A DNA stretch of 6,358 nt. Origin: Christensenellaceae bacterium (GTDB lineage: Bacteria > Bacillota > Clostridia > Christensenellales > Aristaeellaceae). The notes beneath the pieces were generated by a model, which was not told the DNA's origin, made no database searches, and saw only the letters and a program-made list of their open reading frames with translations. The stretch spans positions 1 through 6,358 of the forward strand of contig JADGQP010000113.1 in assembly GCA_017881705.1 (NCBI GenBank), written 5' to 3'. How positions within the stretch are numbered: the stretch's first letter is position 1; every line of letters starts with the position of its first letter. Shown in pieces: positions 1-5,692 of the stretch. The translations under genes were made by a program, and so were the position numbers.

Positions 1-1
1 A

Positions 2-1489
2 ATCGTGGCGCGGGGAAAATCGGTCGGGAAGCCCGCGCTGCTGGATCAGGAGATGCTCAACAGCCTGTGTATCACCATTACCAATGCCAACTTCGACGCC
101 AACGCGATTGAAAGGCAGATACAGAAAATGCTGGCTCTGCGGGACGCCCTTCCCAAACCGGCGGGTTCGCTGCACGACGCGGCCACCTTTACCGCCGCAA
201 CCCGCGATGAGATGCTGCAAAAAGCCGTCGCAATCGGAGTGCTGGCTACCACAGACGAGGATGTGCGCTCCCTGCGGGAAATGATCACCTACGGCGTAAA
301 GGGGATGGCCGCCTATGCGGAGCACGCGGGCAACCTTGGCAAGACCGACCCCGCCCTGAACGCCTTCGTTTATGAGGCGTTGGCCGCGACGCTTAATAAC
401 TCGCTCACCGCGGACGACCTGGTGGCGCTCACCCTGAAAACCGGCGAGTACGGGGTGAAGGCGATGGCGCTGCTGGACGAGGCAAACACGTCCCGTTTCG
501 GCAGCCCGGAGATCACCGAGGTGGAACTTGGCGTGCGCACAAACCCCGCGATCCTCATTTCCGGCCACGATTTGACCGATCTGGAACAGTTGCTTACGCA
601 AACGCAGGGAAGCGGCGTGGATGTGTACACACACAGTGAGATGCTTCCTGCCCACTACTACCCGGCTTTTAAGAAGTACCCGAATTTCGCAGGGAATTAT
701 GGCAATGCCTGGTGGAAACAAACCGAGGAATTCGGCCCGTTCCACGGCCCCATCCTGTTTACCACCAACTGTATCGTGCCGCCCCGCAGCGACGAAGTGC
801 GGGAACGTATTTTCACCACAGGCTCTGCCGGTTACCCCGGATGCAGGCATATCAAGGCGAACGCGAACGGGGAAAAGGATTTTTCGGAAATCATCGCGCT
901 GGCGAAAACGCTGCCCGTGCCGGAAGCGATTGAAACCGGCAGCATCGTAGGCGGGTTTGCGCACCAGCAGGTACTGGCGCTCGCGGATAAGGTGGTGGAC
1001 GCGGTTAAGAGCGGCGCGATCCGCAAGTTTTTCGTGATGGCCGGCTGCGACGGGCGCATGAAAAACCGCGCGTACTATACGGAGTTTGCCGAAAAACTGC
1101 CCAAAGATACGGTTATCCTCACTGCGGGGTGCGCAAAATACCGCTATAACAAGCTGAAGCTCGGGGACATCGGCGGAATCCCGCGCGTGCTGGATGCCGG
1201 GCAGTGCAACGACTCCTACTCGCTGGTGGTGATCGCGCTGAAGCTCAAGGAAGTGTTCGGCCTTTCCGACATCAACAGCCTGCCGATCGTCTACAATATT
1301 GCCTGGTACGAGCAGAAGGCGGTCATCGTGTTGCTGGCGCTATTATCGCTCGGTGTGAAAAATATCCATCTGGGGCCGACATTGCCGTGCTTTCTGAGCC
1401 CGAACGTGGCAAAGGTACTGGTGGAGAAGTTTGGAATCGCCGGAATCGGAACCGTAGAGGACGATATAGCTCTGTTCCTGAACGACTGA
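2..1489 (+). CDS. hcp: Hybrid-cluster protein (Hcp, hydroxylamine/NO reductase), 5' end outside window
   Basis: Cytoplasmic Fe-S enzyme that reduces hydroxylamine to ammonia in vitro and is held to act as a nitric oxide reductase in nitrosative stress. Numbering from the GTG at base 5 (494 residues), the complete set of hybrid-cluster ligands known from the Desulfovibrio enzyme can be placed: H188 (ISGHDL), E212 (THSEML), C256 (TTNCIVPP), C348 (MAGCDG, the persulfide cysteine), C376 (TAGCAKYRYN), C401 (AGQCNDS), E436 and K438 (WYEQK). Full-length Hcp is about 550 residues, so roughly 58 N-terminal residues, including the four-cysteine cubane site, are missing. The reading frame stays open to base 2, so this is truncation by the window edge and the GTG is not the true start. 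The segment ITITNANFD near residue 23 matches the usual position just after the N-terminal cluster region. A ferredoxin gene follows 15 bases downstream, probably in the same transcript. Assignment is secure. Confidence 0.97.
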   Translation: MVARGKSVGKPALLDQEMLNSLCITITNANFDANAIERQIQKMLALRDALPKPAGSLHDAATFTAATRDEMLQKAVAIGVLATTDEDVRSLREMITYGVKGMAAYAEHAGNLGKTDPALNAFVYEALAATLNNSLTADDLVALTLKTGEYGVKAMALLDEANTSRFGSPEITEVELGVRTNPAILISGHDLTDLEQLLTQTQGSGVDVYTHSEMLPAHYYPAFKKYPNFAGNYGNAWWKQTEEFGPFHGPILFTTNCIVPPRSDEVRERIFTTGSAGYPGCRHIKANANGEKDFSEIIALAKTLPVPEAIETGSIVGGFAHQQVLALADKVVDAVKSGAIRKFFVMAGCDGRMKNRAYYTEFAEKLPKDTVILTAGCAKYRYNKLKLGDIGGIPRVLDAGQCNDSYSLVVIALKLKEVFGLSDINSLPIVYNIAWYEQKAVIVLLALLSLGVKNIHLGPTLPCFLSPNVAKVLVEKFGIAGIGTVEDDIALFLND

Positions 1490-1490
1490 G

Positions 1491-1497
1491 AGGGAGG
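1491..1497 (+). promoter_or_regulatory. Shine-Dalgarno site of the ferredoxin gene
   Basis: The purine run AGGGAGG lies directly after the hcp stop codon and 7 bases before the ATG at 1505. This is near-ideal spacing, supports that start, and implies efficient translation from a shared hcp-ferredoxin mRNA. Confidence 0.8.
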
Positions 1498-1504
1498 AAC
1501 GGAA

Positions 1505-1693
1505 ATGAACGCATCGATTGACCGGGAAAACTGCATCGGCTGCGGCCTTTGTGAGGGAACCTGCCCCGCTGTATTTCGCATGGCGCAGGACGGGCATGCC
1601 GAGGTCTATACCGATCCTGTGCCGCAGGCGGAGGAACCCGCCGCGCAGGAAGCTCGGGATAATTGCCCCGTGGCCGTAATTACGGTCGCGTAA
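1505..1693 (+). CDS. Small single-cluster [4Fe-4S] ferredoxin, probable electron donor to Hcp
   Basis: A 62-residue acidic cytoplasmic electron carrier. It has C10-x2-C13-x2-C16-x3-C20-P near the N-terminus and a lone C54-P near the C-terminus. In the monocluster ferredoxin family, C10, C13, C16 and the distal C54 bind one [4Fe-4S] cluster. The second CxxCxxCxxxCP block of 2[4Fe-4S] clostridial ferredoxins is absent, and the length fits the monocluster type. C20 corresponds to a cysteine that forms a disulfide in some relatives, but no partner cysteine exists here, so it should be free. The gene starts 15 bases after hcp with a strong ribosome binding site, so the two are very probably co-transcribed. 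Pairing of hcp with a small Fe-S protein gene is known in anaerobes such as Desulfovibrio, while enterobacteria use the Hcr reductase instead. The donor role is inferred from context; the ferredoxin assignment is firm. Confidence 0.93.
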   Translation: MNASIDRENCIGCGLCEGTCPAVFRMAQDGHAEVYTDPVPQAEEPAAQEARDNCPVAVITVA

Positions 1694-1728
1694 AACGTAG
1701 GTTTCCATGCCGCCCACCCGCAATGGCA

Positions 1729-1750
1729 AAGCCGCCCGGATGGGCGGCTT
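1729..1750. repeat. GC-rich hairpin, left end of the inverted-repeat module
   Basis: A 9-bp perfect stem (AAGCCGCCC / GGGCGGCTT) closes a GGAT tetraloop, 35 bases after the ferredoxin stop. It is very stable but is not followed by a T-run on either strand, so by itself it is a poor intrinsic terminator. It may protect the 3' end of the hcp-ferredoxin mRNA. An upstream copy of GCCGCCCA at 1709-1716 could compete for the 3' half of the stem. Confidence 0.65.
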
Positions 1751-1757
1751 CAGGCTG

Positions 1758-1787
1758 TCAAAAAAGTGGACTTCGCCACTTTTTTGA
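1758..1787. terminator. Bidirectional intrinsic terminator between the convergent operons
   Basis: A 12-bp perfect stem (TCAAAAAAGTGG at 1758-1769, CCACTTTTTTGA at 1776-1787) closes a six-base loop ACTTCG. The GTGG/CCAC core with A6 on one side and T6 on the other gives hairpin-plus-U-tract in both directions. It can therefore end the + strand hcp-ferredoxin transcript and, after about 220 bases of untranslated RNA, the - strand operon that ends at 2005. Confidence 0.85.
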
Positions 1788-1799
1788 ATTTCGGGTATT

Positions 1800-1820
1800 G
1801 TTTGCAGCAGAGCCGCAAAC
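1800..1820. repeat. Small stem inside the inverted-repeat module
   Basis: GTTTGC (1800-1805) and GCAAAC (1815-1820) form a 6-bp stem with a nine-base loop. It is modest alone and is listed because it belongs to the series of stems in the module. Confidence 0.4.
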
Positions 1821-1828
1821 TCCCCGCC

Positions 1829-1847
1829 CGACCGGCAAAGCCGGTCG
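1829..1847. repeat. Stable short hairpin inside the inverted-repeat module
   Basis: CGACCGGC (1829-1836) and GCCGGTCG (1840-1847) make a perfect 8-bp stem with an AAA loop. No T-run follows, so it is structural rather than a classic terminator. Confidence 0.55.
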
Positions 1848-1863
1848 ATACGAACGGCCATCA

Positions 1864-1879
1864 GAGGGCTGCGGCCCTC
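1864..1879. repeat. Short hairpin inside the inverted-repeat module
   Basis: GAGGGC (1864-1869) and GCCCTC (1874-1879) form a 6-bp GC-rich stem with a TGCG loop. No T-run follows on either strand. Confidence 0.5.
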
Positions 1880-1914
1880 CGATACCTCCTGAAAGCAAGC
1901 TTCTTTGACGGCCT

Positions 1915-1941
1915 GAAGCCGCCCGGGTGGGCGGCTTCTTT
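1915..1941 (+). repeat. GC-rich hairpin, right end of the inverted-repeat module, possible weak terminator
   Basis: A perfect 10-bp stem (GAAGCCGCCC at 1915-1924, GGGCGGCTTC at 1929-1938) closes a GGGT loop and is followed by only TTT on the + strand. It could be a back-up terminator for + strand read-through. On the - strand it would fold as the first structure after the LacI-type gene but lacks a U-tract there. Confidence 0.55.
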
Positions 1942-2004
1942 CGCAGGTAAACACAGTATTCAACAAAAGCGGAATTACAGCCAAAGTACGGATGCCGTGT
2001 ATGT

Positions 2005-2994
2005 TTATTCGCCCGTCGCGTCCGCCAAAGGCAGCACGATCAGTGGCTTCTCCGGCTCTTCGCCTGCCATCATCAGCAGCAGTTCCCGCGCGGCCACAGC
2101 CGACATCTCAAGAATCGGCTCCTTAACGGCCAGGTAGGGAAGCAACCCGTAACGGTGCAGGCGGTGTTCGCCGAAACCCAGAACCTGAGCTGTCTGCCGC
2201 GATATGCCGGCGTTGTGCAGCACCGTAAGCGCGCCGATGGTTAAACGGATGGAGGTACAAAAAATGCTGTCGAAGGGAATGTAATGGTCGAATACACCGC
2301 GCAGGGCGGCGATAGCCTCTGTGGTGCGCTGCGGATCCACCAGGTACACGGGGCCGGGCTGCAGGCCCGCTTCTTCCAGCGCGGCGTGGTAGCCGCGTAT
2401 CCGTTCCCGGTGGGAGGAAATGTTCTTTTCATCCGACAGCAGGGCGATCCTGCGTTTGTTTTGGGCAATCAGTTTACCAACCGCGCGCTTGGCGCCGCCG
2501 AAGTTGTCGCATTCCACGGTTACGCTGCGCTCAAGCTGCGGCTCTTTGGCCCGGCGGTCGAAATAAACGGTCGGGATGCCTTCCATATCGACGCTTCCGC
2601 CGTTGCGGTCCGGAATATAAACAATCCCTCTGGCCCGCTGCATTTTCAGCATCTCCACAAAATGCTGAGCCAGAGCACTGTCCTCATTGGTGTTGAAAAT
2701 AGCCACAGAGTAGCCGTTTTGAAACAGCTCGGTCTGCATGGTGCGCACCATCAACGCGTAGTTCTCGTCCATAATATCGGGAACGATGATGCCCACGATC
2801 GGCATGGAGCGCATCCGCATTCCCTGCGCCACAACGTCCGGCACGTAATTGAGCCGCTCCATTACCTCGCGTACGCGCTGTTCGGTCGCGGCCGAAAAGC
2901 GCCCGCTTTTATGGATCACCCGGGAGACCGTCGCAATGGATACGCCGGACAGCCGGGAAACCTCACGCATCGACACGCTCTGTTCCTTTTTCAA
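2005..2994 (-). CDS. LacI/GalR-family transcriptional repressor, last gene of the hydrolase-MFS operon
   Basis: A 329-residue DNA-binding regulator of normal family length. Residues 9-33 form the LacI-type helix-turn-helix (REVSRLSGVSIATVSRVI), followed by the typical helix ending NYVPD near residue 54 and a hinge region. From about residue 65 (VGIIVPDI) the periplasmic-binding-protein-like effector domain runs to the C-terminus, with family marks such as GIVYIPDR, a DNFGGAKRAV segment and the RIRGYHAALEEAG helix. The start is taken as TTG at 2994: the next in-frame start, ATG at 2970, would remove the residues that precede the HTH in most relatives, and no in-frame ATG lies upstream before the stop at 3021. 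An AAGGGA site lies 10 bases before the TTG. Met replaces the usual hinge Leu (QGMRM). The gene follows the hydrolase by 24 bases on the same strand, so it probably controls this operon and itself. Family LacI members usually sense sugars or purines; the effector here is unknown. Confidence 0.93.
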   Translation of the reverse strand: MKKEQSVSMREVSRLSGVSIATVSRVIHKSGRFSAATEQRVREVMERLNYVPDVVAQGMRMRSMPIVGIIVPDIMDENYALMVRTMQTELFQNGYSVAIFNTNEDSALAQHFVEMLKMQRARGIVYIPDRNGGSVDMEGIPTVYFDRRAKEPQLERSVTVECDNFGGAKRAVGKLIAQNKRRIALLSDEKNISSHRERIRGYHAALEEAGLQPGPVYLVDPQRTTEAIAALRGVFDHYIPFDSIFCTSIRLTIGALTVLHNAGISRQTAQVLGFGEHRLHRYGLLPYLAVKEPILEMSAVAARELLLMMAGEEPEKPLIVLPLADATGE

Positions 2995-3004
2995 ATGCGA
3001 TTCA

Positions 3005-3010
3005 TCCCTT
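3005..3010 (-). promoter_or_regulatory. Shine-Dalgarno site supporting the TTG start of the LacI-type gene
   Basis: On the - strand this reads AAGGGA, ending 10 bases before the TTG at 2994. The alternative ATG at 2970 has its nearest purine-rich site (AAAAAGG) about 14 bases away, which is less favourable. Confidence 0.5.
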
Positions 3011-3018
3011 TTCCCATT

Positions 3019-4494
3019 TTACCTTTTCAGTTCTACATCATACCAGAAATACGGCTCGTCGTCATGCAGGCGTTCCTTACGCACGCGTAATTGAAGAACG
3101 TCGCCATTGCGGACGAACCACATGCGCGTTTTAAAACAGGTTTGGAAAAACCACGTGTCCACGATCAACGTATTCTGCTCAAACGTGGCGCCGCTGCATA
3201 CCCACGGGTAGGAGGGCAGCGCGCAGTAGGTGCGATGCGGAATCAGCAAGCCATCCAGCCTGGCGCGAAGCTCCGTTTTCCCGTCCAGCGTAATTTCCAC
3301 CCAGTCCGGCAGAACCCGAATGGACACCTGCTGCACAGTCTCGTCCGCGTTCTCGTAAAAATCACGGTATACGTTGTTGTCTCCAAACGGACGCAATTCC
3401 GGATAGATATGGAAGTGCCCGTTCACAACCTGATAGGTGCCATCCCAGCCCTGCGAAAACGCGTGCGTGGATGCGCTTGCGTTGTTGGGCAGGCGCCGGT
3501 CGGCAATATACGCGTTGAGCGCGGCGAACGCTTCGGGGTCTTCCGGCAGCGTTTCCGGCAGTGCACGCCCCAGCAGATACCGCGTGGTAATCGCGTTGAC
3601 CGCGTCGGTATCGTGCGATTCGGAGGCGGCCTGTTGGATGGAATAGGCCAGATCGAGCGGGCGGCTCATTACGCAGTCCTGCCCATGGCCGCCGCAAAAG
3701 CGGAACACGCCGGGCAGCGGGTGCAGCCAGAGCTGGTACCCGTAACCGTCCGCGCCGTTGTCAATCTGCTTTTTCGTCGCGTCGGCAATCCATTGGCTGT
3801 CGATAACCCGAACGTTATTCCAATAGCCGTTTTGCAGGTATAAAAGCCCTAAACGCAGGTTGTTTTCGGTATTGGAAGCCACGCCCGGCGCGGCATGCAA
3901 GCCGTTGCGGAAGGTCATCCAGGCGAAGTGGGCGGTATCCAGCCCAATCTTGTCAAACACCCGCCCCTTCATATACTCATACAGGTTTTTTCCCGTTACC
4001 CGGCGTACGATCTCGCCCAGCATACAGGAGCCGGTGGTGTTGTACATAAACGTACTGCCTGGCTCCTGATCCACCGCCGTGGTCAGGTAATTGCGCACCA
4101 CGTTTTCGCCGCTGGGCGCATGTACGGACATGCCGTTGCTCATGCTGAGCACGTGCTTCACCTTGAGGTTGGCAAGATGATCGTTAATGGTTATGTGGTA
4201 CTCGTCGATCTCGTTACGGAATAAATCAACGATGCGGTCCTCCACGGAGAGCAGCCCGTCCGTACAGGCGGCGCCCACCGCTGCGGCCACGTACGATTTA
4301 CCGAACGAATGGCAGATGTGCACCGTGTCACGGGTATATGGCGCCCACCAGCACTCCAGCGCCACTTTGCCGTGGCGCGCCACCATCAGGCCGTGCGGTT
4401 CCGTGCCGCAGCGTTCCAGCGCCCAAAGCATCGCCAGCATATCGCGGCTGGAGAGGCCGACGCTTTCCGGGGTAACGCGCAAGAACTCATTCAT
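3019..4494 (-). CDS. Serine hydrolase of the beta-lactamase class C / CubicO (PBP-like) family
   Basis: A 491-residue protein with the serine beta-lactamase-like fold (Pfam Beta-lactamase type; relatives are esterases, D-aminopeptidases and DD-peptidases). Numbered from the ATG at 4494: S63-F-G-K66 is the SxxK nucleophile/base motif (HSFGKSY), Y151-N-T is the YxN-type second motif (FMYNTTG), and GGHGQ at 268-272 occupies the third (KTG/HxG) position. The catalytic domain spans about 1-300. A C-terminal extension from about 348 (WDGTY onward) is rich in beta-strand pattern and probably forms an accessory barrel domain. No signal peptide or membrane anchor is visible, so it is probably cytoplasmic. 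The start at 4494 overlaps the MFS stop by 8 bases (ATGAATGA) and sits 10 bases from AAGGAAG; an ATG at 4503 in the same frame is the alternative, with a Shine-Dalgarno that is too close. It shares its layout with the hydrolase upstream of the MFS gene. True beta-lactamase activity is unlikely to be its main role; the substrate is unknown. Confidence 0.9.
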   Translation of the reverse strand: MNEFLRVTPESVGLSSRDMLAMLWALERCGTEPHGLMVARHGKVALECWWAPYTRDTVHICHSFGKSYVAAAVGAACTDGLLSVEDRIVDLFRNEIDEYHITINDHLANLKVKHVLSMSNGMSVHAPSGENVVRNYLTTAVDQEPGSTFMYNTTGSCMLGEIVRRVTGKNLYEYMKGRVFDKIGLDTAHFAWMTFRNGLHAAPGVASNTENNLRLGLLYLQNGYWNNVRVIDSQWIADATKKQIDNGADGYGYQLWLHPLPGVFRFCGGHGQDCVMSRPLDLAYSIQQAASESHDTDAVNAITTRYLLGRALPETLPEDPEAFAALNAYIADRRLPNNASASTHAFSQGWDGTYQVVNGHFHIYPELRPFGDNNVYRDFYENADETVQQVSIRVLPDWVEITLDGKTELRARLDGLLIPHRTYCALPSYPWVCSGATFEQNTLIVDTWFFQTCFKTRMWFVRNGDVLQLRVRKERLHDDEPYFWYDVELKR

Positions 4495-5692
4495 GATTCT
4501 CATTCTTCCTTTTAAACCCTATAGTCGACCGCCGATGGGTCAGCCAGGCGTAGTACGCAATCCCCAGCAGCTGGGGCAGCGCGAAAACAGCGAACATGTT
4601 CGAGTAACCGCGGGAATAGGCAAGCACGCCGCCCAGCATCGGCGCGAAGGCCTGGCCGATGTCCGTGCCCAGATAATAGGTGCTGGCGGCCGCGCCGCGG
4701 CGATCTTCCCCAACGGATTTAAGGCTGGAGGCCTGCAGCGTCGGCTGTACTGCGCCCAACCCCAACGCCTTGCACACAGCCGCGCCCGCAAACAGAAACG
4801 TCGCGTTCCATACGTTCCCCAATCCCAGCAAAACAAACGCGAGGGTCATAATTCCAAGCCCAGCATACATCACCAGCGACGTATGCCGATCCGCCAGTTT
4901 GCCGCTGGCCAGGCGGGACGCGAACAGCGCCACCGCGCCGATGGTGAAGTACCAGCCAACGTTGCCCAACCCCAGCTGTTGGCCGTACAGCGCGACGAAC
5001 CCGTTCTCCACGCCCGTTGCTCCGGCGACCACAATGGCAAGCACGCCGAAGGGGAGCGCTTCCCGGGAAATAAAATCCGAAAGCACCAGCTTTCGCCCTG
5101 GCTGCATAACGGTAGCGTCAGGCAGGGGAATAATCCACTGCGCCAGCCCGGAGGCCAACAGCACCAACACCGCGGCGCAAATGAACGTGATGGAGGAGCC
5201 GTATCTTTCACCAAGCCAAATGCCCAGCGACGGCGCGAAGGCCGAGGTGATGGTTTGCCCTACCGCAAAATAACCGAGCCCTTCCGTCATTTGCCGCTTG
5301 GGCACCGTGCCCGCTACCAGCGCCATGGTAACCGTGGTTGCGATGGAAAATGAAAAGCCGTGTAAAACGCGCAGCGCAATCAACAGCGGAATCGACTGTG
5401 TCAGCCCGCAGCCCGCCATGGCAACGCTGATGCCCACGAGCGACAGCGTCAGTAATCTCTTGCGTTTGAAGCGGTCGCTCAGGATGCCGGTAAAGGGGCG
5501 CACGCACATGGAAGCGATGGAGAGCGCGCCTACGATTGTGCCCGCGATGGCGGCTGTGGCGCCAAAAGCGGTGACATACAGCGTAATAGTGGTAGAAACC
5601 ATGTAGAAGCTGGCGGATACGATCAGGTTGATGATAAACAGCGAAATATAAGCGTTGTTAAGCAGACGTTCCTCACGATGGACGGTGTTCAT
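4487..5692 (-). CDS. Major facilitator superfamily transporter, 12 membrane helices
   Basis: A 401-residue integral membrane protein of standard MFS length, with about 12 hydrophobic segments (roughly 15-40, 46-70, 80-97, 101-128, 138-160, 167-188, 213-236, 246-262, 272-292, 295-315, 338-358, 364-385) and a hydrophilic loop around 189-210 between the halves. Motif A is clear between helices 2 and 3 (G69-ILSDRFKRKR), and its half-repeat lies between helices 8 and 9 (SGKLADRH, about 263-270). R108 in helix 4 (ALRVLHG) fits the motif B arginine. Helix 5 has only a degenerate motif C (AFAPSLGIWLGE), so drug:H+ antiport is possible but not shown. Overall it resembles the AraJ/drug-efflux-like branch. 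It overlaps the upstream hydrolase stop by 20 bases and the downstream hydrolase start by 8, indicating coupled translation. Direction of transport and substrate cannot be told; context suggests the substrate or product of the flanking hydrolases. Confidence 0.93.
   Translation of the reverse strand: MNTVHREERLLNNAYISLFIINLIVSASFYMVSTTITLYVTAFGATAAIAGTIVGALSIASMCVRPFTGILSDRFKRKRLLTLSLVGISVAMAGCGLTQSIPLLIALRVLHGFSFSIATTVTMALVAGTVPKRQMTEGLGYFAVGQTITSAFAPSLGIWLGERYGSSITFICAAVLVLLASGLAQWIIPLPDATVMQPGRKLVLSDFISREALPFGVLAIVVAGATGVENGFVALYGQQLGLGNVGWYFTIGAVALFASRLASGKLADRHTSLVMYAGLGIMTLAFVLLGLGNVWNATFLFAGAAVCKALGLGAVQPTLQASSLKSVGEDRRGAAASTYYLGTDIGQAFAPMLGGVLAYSRGYSNMFAVFALPQLLGIAYYAWLTHRRSTIGFKRKNENHE
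4505..4511 (-). promoter_or_regulatory. Shine-Dalgarno site of the second serine hydrolase
   Basis: On the - strand this reads AAGGAAG inside the end of the MFS gene. It is 10 bases from the ATG at 4494 but almost abuts the ATG at 4503, so it favours the shorter start. Confidence 0.55.

Larger units (their letters stand above)
1729..1937. repeat. 209-bp imperfect inverted-repeat module between convergent operons
   Basis: The left arm (1729-1766) and the reverse complement of the right arm (1900-1937) agree at 32 of 38 aligned positions. Four of the six mismatches fall in the loops of the terminal hairpins and two lie outside. Each arm is itself a hairpin of the type GCCGCCC-loop-GGGCGGC followed by a shared TTCAGGC-GTCAAA stretch. 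The core holds the terminator at 1758-1787 and stems at 1800-1820, 1829-1847 and 1864-1879. No transposase or obvious target-site duplication was seen. The arms' matching outside the stems suggests a duplicated or mobile unit (MITE-like or BIME-like) rather than chance. Whether it is repeated elsewhere in the genome cannot be seen from one window. Confidence 0.7.

Noticed and set aside
1..30. GTG at base 5 as the genuine start of hcp
   Set aside because: The frame is open to the edge, and about 58 residues with the N-terminal cluster cysteines are missing compared with full-length Hcp. The true start lies outside.
1343..1984. - strand open frame (213 codons) running from the hairpin module into the ferredoxin and hcp genes
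   Set aside because: It is antisense to the ferredoxin and crosses the terminator stems. The frame is probably open only because the palindromic module lacks stops. If the module is repeated, such frames may be annotated as spurious hypothetical proteins.
1694..2004. Small RNA gene, CRISPR or tRNA in the intergenic gap
   Set aside because: No regular direct repeats, no cloverleaf and no clear promoter. The stems are explained by the inverted-repeat module and the terminator.
2995..3018. Possible promoter or operator between the hydrolase and the LacI-type gene
   Set aside because: Only 24 bases, pyrimidine-rich on the + strand, with no palindrome and no convincing -35/-10 pair. It better fits an intra-operon gap with a Shine-Dalgarno site.
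2284..3090. + strand open frame (268 codons) opposite the LacI-type gene
   Set aside because: Fully antisense to a clear LacI-family protein. The translation shows no family motif and there is no credible ribosome binding site.
3091..3843. + strand open frame (250 codons) opposite the complete hydrolase
   Set aside because: Antisense shadow with atypical composition and no recognisable domain.
4187..5353. Long + strand open frame (388 codons) opposite the MFS and hydrolase genes
   Set aside because: It is antisense to two well-supported genes. The product is rich in R, Q, H and P with no domain pattern, as expected for a shadow frame in GC-rich DNA.
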